From NCBI RefSeq assembly GCF_020889685.1, contig NZ_JACMYO010000032.1:1-57267 (forward strand): 57,267 nucleotides of DNA, written 5' to 3'. This DNA is from Bradyrhizobium oropedii (GTDB taxonomy: Bacteria; Pseudomonadota; Alphaproteobacteria; Rhizobiales; Xanthobacteraceae). Below, in pieces: positions 15,022 to 27,000 of this stretch. The notes below the pieces were generated by a model. It did not search any database. It had not been told where the DNA came from and worked only from the letters and a program-made list of their open reading frames with translations. The translations under genes were made by a program, and so were the position numbers. Each line of letters begins with the position of its first letter. Position 1 is the first letter of the stretch.

Positions 15022-18000
15022 ATGTCCGCCAAGCCGAAAGCTCGACAAACCAGCCGCTCCGGGATGGCCGGCAAATATCCTGTGTCGCAAGGCGGGGCGC
15101 AGCAGATGTCGACGCGTCGTCTGTTCCTGGCCGGCGCGAGCATGGTCGCGCTGATGTTGACCGGGCAGGAGGGGGCGCTCGCGCGGCCGTTCGGAACCGG
15201 CACCGGCGCCGGCACGATGTCGGCGCCGGCCATTGCCAGTGATGCTGCAACCGCCGCAGCCCAGCAGGCGACGGAAGCTGCAAGGCAGAGCCAGGGCGCG
15301 CTGACACGGGCAACGCAGGCGATCCAGGCCCTGCAGGCTGCGCAGGCCGCAGCCCGCAATGCCGCGGCTTCTGCACAGCGCTCCAACACGCTGCCTCAGG
15401 TGGTGGTGCCGAACGGGCTTGCGCAGGGCGGGCTTCAGGTCGCACCTGGGGCGGTGCCAGGCTCCAATCTGTGGAGGGGCGCTAACCTGCCGAGCCAGGC
15501 GACGATCGGTGGCCAGACCACCGTCACCGTCAATCAAACCGCGCAGCAGGCGATACTGAACTGGCAGACCTTCAACGTCGGCAGCCAGACCACCGTCAAC
15601 TTCAACCAGCAGGCCAGCAGCTGGACTGCGCTCAACCGCGTGGTCGGCAATGTCGGCCCGAGCCAGATCCTCGGGCGCGTCAATGCACCCGGACAGGTGC
15701 TCGTCATCAATCAGAACGGCATCATCTTCGGAGGCGCCGGTCAGATCAATGTCGGATCGCTGGTCGCGTCCACCGCCGGCATCACCGATCAGCAATTCCT
15801 CACCCGAGGAATCTATTCGACCCAGAGCGGTCAGGCCTATGTGCCGAGCTTCAGCGGAGCAGGCGGCAAGATCGTGGTGGAAGCCGGAGCGTTGATTACC
15901 ACCGGCGCGCCGAGTTCGGTGACGTCGGGCGGCGGCTTCGTGGCGCTGCTTGGCACCGGGGTCGATAATGCCGGATCGATCACGACCCCGAAGGGACAGG
16001 CGCTGCTGGCGGCGGGCGATGACTTTATTCTGCGGCCCGGGCTCGGCACAAACGCCAACCAGGTATCCACCACCCGCGGCAACGAAGTGGTGCCAATTAT
16101 CCGCGCCGGAAGTCCAAGTGGTGCGGTCGGCAATACCGGACTGATTCTCGCCCAGCAGGGCGACATCACGCTTGCTGGACGTGCGGTCACCCAAAACGGC
16201 GTTCTGGTGTCGACCACCTCGGTCAATCAGCGCGGCACGATCCATTTGTTGAACTCTGCTTCGGACACCGGGGGCTCGGTCACGCTCATGGCAGGCAGCC
16301 TCACCACGGTCCTGCCCGAGCTCGAATCCACGGAGACCGCGCTGAACTCGCAGCGTGATGCGCTGATCGCCGACTCCGCGACGCAAAATGCCATCCGCGC
16401 AACACAGAACCTTGGTCAGTTCGACAATCTTTCCCGACTCGCGGATCGTGAAGACCGGTCGCGTGTGGAAATCGTGAGCGGCGGCCTCGTCGACTTTCAA
16501 AAGGGGTCGCTGACGCTAGGTCCCGGCGGTCAGGTGGCGGTCTCGGCGGGCAAGCGGATCTTTGCCGAGACTGGCGCCGTCATCGATGTGTCCGGCACCC
16601 GTGGCGTCATGCTTCCGATGTCGACCAACGCCATCAAGGTCAACATCCAGGGTAACGAACTGCGCGACTCGCCGCAGAACCGCGACGGTGGTGCGCTCAT
16701 CAACAAGGATGTCTGGATCGACGCCCGGAATCTCACTTTGGTTCCCGCCGGCACCGGCGGCTACGCGTCCGATCGCTATTACACCGCGGGCGGCCTGCTC
16801 GAGGTCGGCGGCTATCTCAACAACACCGGCCACAAGATCGGCGAGTGGGCTGCGGTTGGCGGCGACATCACATTGTCCGCGCCGGAGGTGGTTGCCCAGC
16901 GAGGGTCGATCTTCAATGTTTCGGGCGGATCTGTGCAGTATCAGGGCGGATACCTGCCGCAGACCACTCTGCTCGGCCGTGATGGCCGCACCTACAACCT
17001 CAACGACGCGCCGTCGGATCTGAATTATGCGGCGGTTGCGAATGGCTTTGTAGTCAATCACACGAACTGGAAGGTGGTTGAGGTCTATTTCAGTCCGTTC
17101 GGCAAATCCAACATGCGCTGGGAGGATGGCTACACGGTCGGTCGCGACGCCGGCCGCCTGGTTCTGTCGACGCCGACTTCGGTGTTCGAGGGAGCCATTC
17201 TTGCCGACGTGACCAATGGGCAACGGCAAATTGCCGCGCGTCCCGCGAATGTTAGCGACGGCTACAAGCTGACGCAAAATACCGCACCGCTGGCCGGCGC
17301 GTTGCTGCTCGGACTCTATGATGCGCGCGGGCTCGTCAACGCGTCGCCGACGGACGTCAAGTTCGGGAGCGTGGCTTCGATCTCCGCGGGGCTCGATCCG
17401 GCCGCGGCGCTTCCGTCCGAACGGCTCAATACCGGTTGGTTCGACGCCGGGACGATCAACGCGTTCGGACTCGGCGGGCTGAGCGTGGCTGCCAAACAGT
17501 CGATCGCCACCGAGACGCCGTTGACTTTTGCGCGCGGTGCGCAGGTGGAGTTCATTGCGCCTGTCGTCGATATCAAGGCCGACATCACGGCGCGTTCGGG
17601 CAGCGTCGGCGTTAGCAATATTCTCAGGCCGGATGCAGCCGCGCTGTCGCCGATCGTGCTGACGACGCCCGACGGGCTTGCGCAGCTGACCCTGCACGCG
17701 GGCGCGACCATCGATGTGCGCGGATTGTGGACCAACGCGCTCATTTCGCGTGACGATCTCTCCGGGCTCGCTTTCGTCAACGGAGGCAGCGTCGCCTTCA
17801 ACTCGACACAGGGCGTCACGCTGGCGAGCGGCAGCAGCATCGACGTGTCGTCCGGTGCGGCGGTCCTGCAGAGCGGCAAGACAAGAGGCGGCAAGGGCGG
17901 CGATGTGACCCTGATCGCCGACGATCGTTCGGTCGGCGGTCCGACCGTGGGTGGACGCCTTGTCCTCGACGGGCGGATCGACGGCTTTGGGGCGAACGGC

Positions 18001-21000
18001 GGCGGCAAGCTCGTCATCGGCAGCGGTCCGGCGATCGTGATCGGGGGCAAGGCCCTGGCGACCGATGGCGTGCTGGGGGCTGGCGAGAAAGTGCAGGTCA
18101 ATCTGCGGCTCGCCGAGGAATTGTTCATTCCGGCCGGCGCGGCCGTGCCGTTCAACTATGATGAGACCATCACCTATCTCGCACCCGGCGACACGGCGCC
18201 GGTATCCGTCGGAATCAATGCCACGCAGGCCAAGCCGCTCCTGATCGGGCCGAACGGCTGGACCGTTCCCAGCGGTCTCAACTTTTCGGATCTCGCCGGC
18301 AACACCTATTGGCTTGGCATGCAGATCCCGCCCGGCACTCTGGTCATGACCGACCCGTCGACCAAGCTCCCCTTGGGCTTCAAGGTCGACCCCAGCGTGT
18401 TTCCCAACGGGATCGCGCTGGTCGGCACGCGGGTGATCTTCAGTGCGGGCGATGTCGCGCCGGTGCCGCTGCATTTCACCGTCGGCACCATGATCCCGGC
18501 CGGCACGGTCGCGCCGCGCAGCTATGCCGTTGCGCCGCTGACCGAAATCGATACGGCGCTGTTCAGTACCGGGTTCGCGAGCTACGACGTGAACGGCCAT
18601 CTCGGCCTGATGGTGGCGAACCACGCGGTTCTCGATGCGGTGATGCCCGTCTATCGTTTCGCCGAGACGGCGTCGAACGTGCCAAGCGGCAGCGATCCAT
18701 CGTCGGCGCTGACGCTCTGGCTGCCGCCGCTCTACCTGGAGGATCCGGTTGGGGGGCGCATCACTCGCCGCGGCGGCGTCGACCTGACGCTGCAATCGAA
18801 CCTCGACCAGGCCAGGGGATCGCTGACGATCGGCACGCAAGCGCGCGTGACGGTCGATCCGGGACACGCGATCACGCTGCGAAGCCCGGGCCAGATCAAT
18901 GTCGATGGTCGCCTGACCGCTGCCGGTGGTCGGATCAATGTCCTGCAGAATGGCAGTCCCGGTGATCCCTTCATCGGACCACGATCAATCTGGCTCGCCG
19001 ACAACGCCGTCCTCGACGTTGCGGGGCAGAGTGTCGTGGCCATCGACCGCTCCGGCCGTCGTTATGGCTTTGCAGATGCCGGAGGCAGCATCACGCTCGG
19101 AGACGACAGCCAGGCTCCCGGCGCAGTCGCGCCGGCCGGCAGCGGTTTTGTCATCGTGCGGCCCGGTGCGCGTCTCGAGGCCTCGGGCGCCAGCGCGGTG
19201 ATCGATGTGGTCGAGGCCGGATCGAACTCCGTGCACCCGGTCTCGCTGGCTGGCGCGGGCGGCAGCATCGCCATCAGCGCGCTGAGCGGCTTCTATCTCG
19301 ACGGCACCATGACGGCACGGGCCGGCGGCGAGGGCGCTGCGGGCGGTACGCTGTCATTGGCCTTGGTGACGCCGAGCTACAGCAATCCGCCCGACCGGCT
19401 GGCCCCGAACGAGGTGCGCAAGTTCCGCATTCTGGAGGTCGCGGAGCAGGCGGGCGCGAGCGGCCTCGCGCCGGATTTGGTGTGGGGAGCGCGTGATCCA
19501 GCACTGCAGTTCGGGCACGGCCGTATCGGTGCCGACCAGGTTGCGAACGGCGGCTTTGTCAACCTTCGCCTTTACTCGGAGACCATCGCATTCGACGGCG
19601 ACGTTCGGCTCGCGCTGCCGCAGAGCCTCAGGATTCTCGGCAACCTTGTCGCCAAGGGAGGCAGCGAACGGATCGAACTCGCCGCGCCTTACGTCTCATT
19701 CGGCAGCGTCTCGTTCTCGCCGAGCGGAGGGGCAATCGAGCCCCGTCCGGGCAGCGCGACCGGCGACAGGCAACCCGGTTTCGGCACGACCCCGAGCACG
19801 CAGCCGGCCAAGACGGGCACCGCGCAGTTGACGGTGAATGCCGATCTCGTCGATCTCGCCGGCTCCTTCGAGCCGCTCAACACGGCAATCACGCAGGCGG
19901 ATAGTTCGACACCGGTGCTGACCAGCATCGCGGGCATCGATCAGGTCCGTGTGGTGAGCCGCGGCGACATCCGCGTCACCGGCAACACCTACGGCTCGCG
20001 GACGCTCGAGCTCGACGCCGCGCAGATCTATCCTGTCAGCAACACTAAGGTGTTCCTGGCTGCGAGTGACCTCGTGCGGTTCGGCCGCACCACGTCCGAT
20101 GCACCGGCGCTGCCGTTCTCGGTGTTTGGCAAGCTCACCGTCTACGGGACCACGATCGAGCAAGGCGGGATCGTGCGTGCGCCGCTCGGCACGATCATTC
20201 TCGGCGGCCCAGCTGTTTCGGGAAAGACTCTGCCGGGCGTCCAGCAGCTCGACCTGCTGCCTGGCAGCATCACGTCGGTGAGTGCCGCCGGGCTTGCGAT
20301 GCCTTATGGCGGCACCGTCGACGGCATCGTCTACAATTACAACGGAGCCGCAGTGACGCAGGCCCTCAACGGCGTCAACGTGTTCGGCGAGGTGGTGAGC
20401 GGCATCAGCCTGTCCGGCCCCGCGGTGACGGTCGCCAGCGGTGCGCTGCTCGATCTCTCCGGCGGCGGTCAGCTGCTCGGCGCCGGCTTCATCAGCGGTC
20501 GTGGCGGCTCGGTCGATGTGCTGCTCAATCCGCTGGCCGCTGCCAATCCGGGCAACAGCTTCAGCAATCTGAAGAGCCAGGTCTTCGCGATCGTCCCGAG
20601 CGCAAGCGGAAATTATGCGCCTATCGTGCCGGCCGGCCAGGGCGCAGCGCCTTCGATCGGCCAGCGCATCACGGTCGGAGGCGGCGTGCCCGGCCTTGCG
20701 GCTGGAACATACACGCTGATGCCGGCCTCGTATGCACTATTGCCGGGCGCGTTCCGCGTCGAACTCGGTGCCTCGGTCCAATCAGCAAGTCAAACGGTCG
20801 CCTTGCCGAACGGCTCCTACGTGACGACTGCCTATGGCAGCGTCGCAAACACCTCGATCTTTGCCAGCCAGCCCAATCTCGCCGTGATCACGCCTGGCGC
20901 GACGGTGCGCAGCTATTCCCAGTACAATGAGCAGGACTATGCGAGCTTCATGCTCGCGACCGCCGCGCGCACCGGACAGCCGCGCCCGAGCCTGCCTGCC

Positions 21001-24000
21001 GATGCCGCCGTTCTGCAACTCATTCTTGCCGCGCAATCGTCCGGCAGCCCGTCGTTCTCCTTTGCCGGCCAGGCGCTGTTCACGCCGGGCAGCGGCGGCT
21101 ATGGCGGCGTAGTCAGCGTTGATGCGCCGTACAATTCGCGCCTCGAAATTCTCGGCGCCGGTTCGACGCCGACGGCGGGCTTCGCCTCGGTGCGCGCGGC
21201 CGATCTCGATGCGATCGGCGCCGCCAGGATCTCGCTCGGCGGTGGCCAGAGCCTCGATCTTCAAAACGGCTATGTCGGAACTTACGGCTTTGCCACCACG
21301 GTCGTGGTGCGCGGCGGCGCGGTGCTGCGCGCGCCTGAGGTGTTCATCACAGCCGGCACCGGCGGCATTCGGATTGAGGACGGGGCGCGCATCGACACGA
21401 TCGGCGCCGGCGCCGTGACTGTAATGCCGTCAAGCGATGGCTTCGCCTATAACGCCGGCGGCACCGGAAACATGATGGTCGTCTCGAACGGCTGGGTCGA
21501 TCTGCCGCAATTTGCGGCCGGCACCGTCGGCGGCGGCATCACGATCGGCGCCGCCACCATCGCGACCGAAGGCACGCTTGCCTTCGCTGTTCAGAAGGGA
21601 ACGCTGTCGCTCGCCGACAACATGCGCTACGGCGCGCGCTATCTTTCGCTCATCATGCCGAACGTGAATATCGGCGACGCGGCAGCGATCGTCGCAGCGC
21701 GCGGCGCCGGCGTGCTGCCCGACGGTCTCGTGCTGAACCAGGACGTGTTCGGCCGCCTGCTGGCCGGCAACGCCGTGATCGGTGCCCCCAAGCTGGAGAG
21801 CCTGATCCTGACGGCGCAGTCGTCGATCAATTTCTACGGTTCGCTGAATCTGTCGACCATCGACCCCGTGACCGGCCAATCCAGCCTGCGTTCGCTGGTG
21901 CTCAACACGCCCGCGATCTATGGCCTCGGGACGGCCGGTGACACCGCCACGCTGACCACAGGGCAACTGGTCTGGAACGGCATTAACGACGGCGTGCTTC
22001 GCGGCGGCAAAAATGGACCGCAGAGCCTGCCGCCAGGCGCAGTCATCGCGGGTGGTGCCGGCACCGGCCACGGAACGCTCAACATCATCGCCGACGAAGT
22101 CGTATTTGGATATCCGAGCCAATCCAGGCCGGATACCCAGGTGACGCTGGACCGCCTCGCGCTCGGTTTCTCGACGATCAATGTCACGGCCCACAGCCGG
22201 GTCACCGCGAACAACCGCAATATGCTATCGGTGTACGAGAGCCAGGGCGCGTACCAGACCGGGACAGGATACAGCTACAGCGGCGGCAATCTCAATCTGA
22301 TCACGCCGCTGTTCACAGGCGACTCCGGCTCCATCAACCGCATCACGGCCGGCGGCGCACTCAGTGTGATCGGCACTGGCGGTGCGGCGGCAACGAGCCC
22401 GGCGGCGTTCGGCGCCGAGATCGGGCTGACCGGCAGCACCGTCGCGATCTCGACCGCCGTCGTGCTGCCGAGCGGCAAGCTGACCATCTCTGCCAATGGC
22501 GACATTGTGCTGAGCGACGCGGCACGGATCGATATGGCGGGGCGAACCGTCGGCCTGCTCGATGCGGTGCGCTACAGCTGGGGCGGCGACGTGGCGCTCG
22601 AGAGCACCGACGGCAACATCACCCAGGCGGCCGGATCGGTCATCGACGTCTCGGCGGTGAACAACCACGCCGGATCGTTGTCGGTGACCGCACTCGACGC
22701 TGCGGCCGGCCATGTGGTGCTGGCCGGTTCGCTCCGTGGCGGCGCCTCGGGGCACTATGACGCCGGCGGCACGATGGTGCCGTTCCTAGCCGGCAGCATC
22801 GACGTGCGCGCGCAGACGATCGAGGATTTCACCGGGATGAACCAACGGCTCACGGACACCGGCGTCACCGGTTCGCGCAGCTTCCAGCTCAAGCAGGGTG
22901 ACCTGACCATCGGCGACGAGCTGGTGGCGAACAGCATCAGCGTGTCCGTCGATGGCGGCCGCCTGACCGTCAACGGCCGGATCGATGCCAGCGGCGAGCG
23001 TGTCGGCACCATCCGCCTTGCGGCGCGCGACGGCCTGTCGCTCGGCGCGGCCTCGGTGCTCGATGCCCACGGCACCGTGCTTCGCGTCGACAGCTATGGC
23101 CAGCCGATCGATGCGCCGAACCGCGCCGTGATGGAGTTGACCACGACGCAGGGGCGACTCAGCCTGGCGCCCGGCGCGCGGATCGACGTGCGCTCCGCAG
23201 ACAATGTCGCGCGCGGCACGATCGAGTTGAGCGCACCGCGGCTCGGCGGCGCAAATGGCAGCGGCGACGGCGCAAACGACGTGGCGATCGATGCGGCGGG
23301 ACCGGTCTCCATCGCGGGTGCGCGCAGCGTCGCGGTCAACGGCTTCCGCACCTACCGGCCGGCCGACGGCATCATCAACCAGGATTTGCTGGACAGCGTG
23401 GATGTCTCCAGCACCGCATTCATCACAGCGGCGCTACAGAATGGTGACTTGCAGAACCGTCTCGGCGGCCTGCGAACCTATGCCGACGCATTCCATCTGC
23501 GGCCCGGTGTCGAGATCACCAGCGCGACACAGGACGGCGACCTGACGATATCAGGAGATATCGACCTGTCCCGCTATCGCTACGACAGCCTGAACCCGAA
23601 CACTGCGAAGACCGCAATCTACGGCTCGGGCGAGCCGGGTCGCCTGGTGATCGGCGCCGGCGGCAATCTGAATGTGTTCGGCAATGTCAGCGACGGTTTC
23701 GGCGCAGCGCCGCTGCCGCAGGCCGTTGACGGCCAGGACACGCCGGAGGTTGCGCGGGTTCTGGTCAAGGGTACCCAGCCGAACGCGAGTGACGTGGTGA
23801 TTCCGCGCGCCGGTGTGGTGATCGCCGACGGCACCTTGTTCCCGAGCGCAAGCGTGTTGAACTACGACCTGCCGGTTCAGGCGTTCACGTTGGCGGCGAA
23901 CAAGGTGCTTCCCGCCAGCGCTCCGCTGCAAAGCCCGCTGACAGTGCCTGCCGGCACGGTGCTGCGCGCGGATGTGCGCGATGCGTCCGGCGCGGTCATG

Positions 24001-27000
24001 TATGCGCGCGGCACGCTGTTGCGTCAGGATACCGCGCTGCCCGCCGGCACGATCCTCGGCGCTGGCAGCCGGTTTGCCTCCAGCATCTCGGTCGGTCCGA
24101 TGATCTGGCCGAAGAATGTGCCGCTGCCGGGCAGCATGACGCTGAACGGCGAGCTGACGCTGCCGATCGGCGCCTTGATTCCGGCTGCGACGGTCGTCAA
24201 GCTGCCCGACGACGCAAGCTTCGTGAAACTGCGCGACGATCCGACGCCGAGCGGGATCTGGGCCGCGGCGCCCATGCTGCCGCAGGGATCGCAATCATGG
24301 TCGTTGCGTCTCGTGGCCGGCGCCGACGTGACCGCCGCCGACAGCCGCGCGCTACGCCCGCGGAGCGCCCATGCGGGTAGCCTCGTGCTCGCCGATTCTT
24401 CGGTGATGGCTGTCATCTCGAACCAGCCACCAGGCTGGGTCTGGTTGGATATGGGTGATGGCACCAATCCCTTTGGAACGCCGGGGCAGCCGGGCGATCC
24501 CGACATCTGCTCCATCCTGCCCGATTACTGCGTGTGGAATGCCGGCGGCCTCACCGCTCAGACGCAATTCCCGGTGCCGAGCGTGGTGCGAACGGGGACC
24601 GGTGATCTCGAGCTGCTGAGCAGCTCCGACCTCAAGGTCCGCACATCGTTCGGCATCTACACCGCTGGCACTCCGTCGTCCGCCATCCTGGCGGCGGACG
24701 GCTCTAATCCTTATGACTTGCCGCGCGGTCGACCGATGAACGCTCCTGTCCTCGGAAACAACGGCGCGTCGTATGAGGGACTGGTCAACGGCGGTGCCAG
24801 CAGCGTCTATCACGCCTGGTATCCCGAAGGCGGCGGCAATTTGCTGGTGTCCGCGCAGGGCAACCTGACGGGTATCTCAAACAACCCGATGGGGGTGCAG
24901 GACGGCAACCCGGGCAATTGGCTCTGGCGTCAGGGCGGCAACATCACCGGACAGCAGACCGCCTGGTGGATCAATTTCGGCGCCGTCGCGCTGCCGCAGC
25001 CGCGCGATCCTGATGCGACGCCTGTGGCGTGGGTCGGCTTCACCGGCTTCGGCACGCTCGGTGGCGGCAACGTCACCGTTCTGGCGGGCGGCGATGCCGG
25101 CGTGCTGGCGACGCAAAATGCCGGCAACCTCGTGACCAGCTCGACGGCGCTGAACATCACGGTTGGCTCGACCGGGCGCATCACGCCGAACGGGCAGCTG
25201 ATCCTGACCGGCGGCGGCGACATGCAGGTCAAGATCGGCGGCCAGCTCAACCCGCTGCAACCGACACTGAACATCGCGAAGGTGCAGAGCGATTCCAGCG
25301 GCGTGCTGACCAATTTGCGCGGCTTGATCGACGTGCAGGCCGGAACGATCGGCGGGATCAACCTGACCTACGGTGCGAACCTCGCCGTCGATCCGCGCTG
25401 GCCGGATCCGTCGACCGCCAACAAGGGCCTCGGCTTCGGCGGCCTGCTGGTGATCCCGGGCGATGCGGTGGTGGATTTGTCGGCGCGCGGCGACCTGGTG
25501 CTGGCCGGCGCGGCGGATGCAGGCCGGGTAACACTGCAAAACACCACGAGCTACACGGTCGGAGGCGTGCCGCATGTGGGCGGCGGCACCACCTGGTTCA
25601 CGCTGTGGCGCAACGAGACGGCGATCAATCTGGCCTCGGCCGGCGGCAATCTCGTTCCCACCACCCAGAACAATCTCTCAGGCAACAACACCATCGACGG
25701 CCCCACCGATCGAACGTTCCTCTATCCGCCGACGCTGACAGCGCTCGCGGCCAGCGGCAGCATCTACTATGGCGCCTACGACACGCAGCCGGCCATCATC
25801 CCGCCGCAGCTCACGCTGGCGCCGTCACCGATTGGACAGCTCGAGCTGCTGGCTGGCCGTTCGATCTATGCCAATGGCTATGCCATCGATGTCTCGGGCG
25901 CAGATCTGAGCGGGCTGACGACGCCGTTCCAGCCCGCATTCAAGGGATGGCAGCGCAACGACATCACGACGACCAACGTCAATGGCACCGGGACGGTCTT
26001 CCCGCAATTCGGCTTTTTGAGTCCAGGTGGAGTGGAGCTGTTCGCGTTCGGCCCGAACACGGCGAGCAATCTGCATGCCGCCGATCCGGACCCGATCCTG
26101 ATCTATGCCGCGACCGGCGACATCGTCGGCTTCAAGAGCGGCGAGGTCTTCACTGGCACAGGCGGGTCGCCGCAACCGGCGGGCACCTGGTACATCGCGG
26201 CAAAGCCGACGCAGGTGATGGCAGGGCGCGACATCGTCAGCCTCGGCACCCCGATCGGCACGCCGGATCTGCCATACAACGGGACGCTGACCAGCAACCT
26301 GATCTTGCACACCGGCGACAACGATATCTCGGTGGTGTCCGCAGGGCGCGACATCATCTACGCCAACCAGCAGATCGCAGGTCCAGGCACGCTGCTGATC
26401 ACGGCGGCCCGCAACATCTACCAGGCAGATCAAGGTGCGGTGACGAGTCTCGGCGCAGTCGTCCCGGGCGACAACCGCCACGGTGCGTCGGTGCTGATGA
26501 TGGCCGGTGCGGACGCGGCAAATTACAATGCGCTGCTGCCTTACATCGACCCGGCCAATCTTGCGAAGACAGGCGTGCCGCTCGCCGACCAGCCCGGCAA
26601 GGTGGTGAAGACCTACGAGAAGGAGTTGGCCGACTGGCTCTCGACGCATTACGGCTTCAGCGGCACCGATACGGAAGCGCGCGAACGGTTTGCGTCGCTG
26701 CCGCCCGAGCAGCAGGCCGTGTTCCTGCGGCAAGTCTACTATGACGAGCTGCGCGCGAGCGGCCGCGAATATAACGATGCCAACGGTCCGCGTGCCCACT
26801 CCTACCTGCGCGGCCGTCAGGCGATCGCCGCATTGTTCCCGGGCCATGATCCATCCGGGGCGCCCATCGCCTATCAGGGCGATATCACGATGTTCGGCGG
26901 TGCGGGTGTCCGCACGATCGCCGGTGGCGATATTCAGTTGCTCGCGCCCGGCGGCCGGATCCTGCTCGGTGTCGAGGGCGCGGTGCCGCCAGCATCGTCG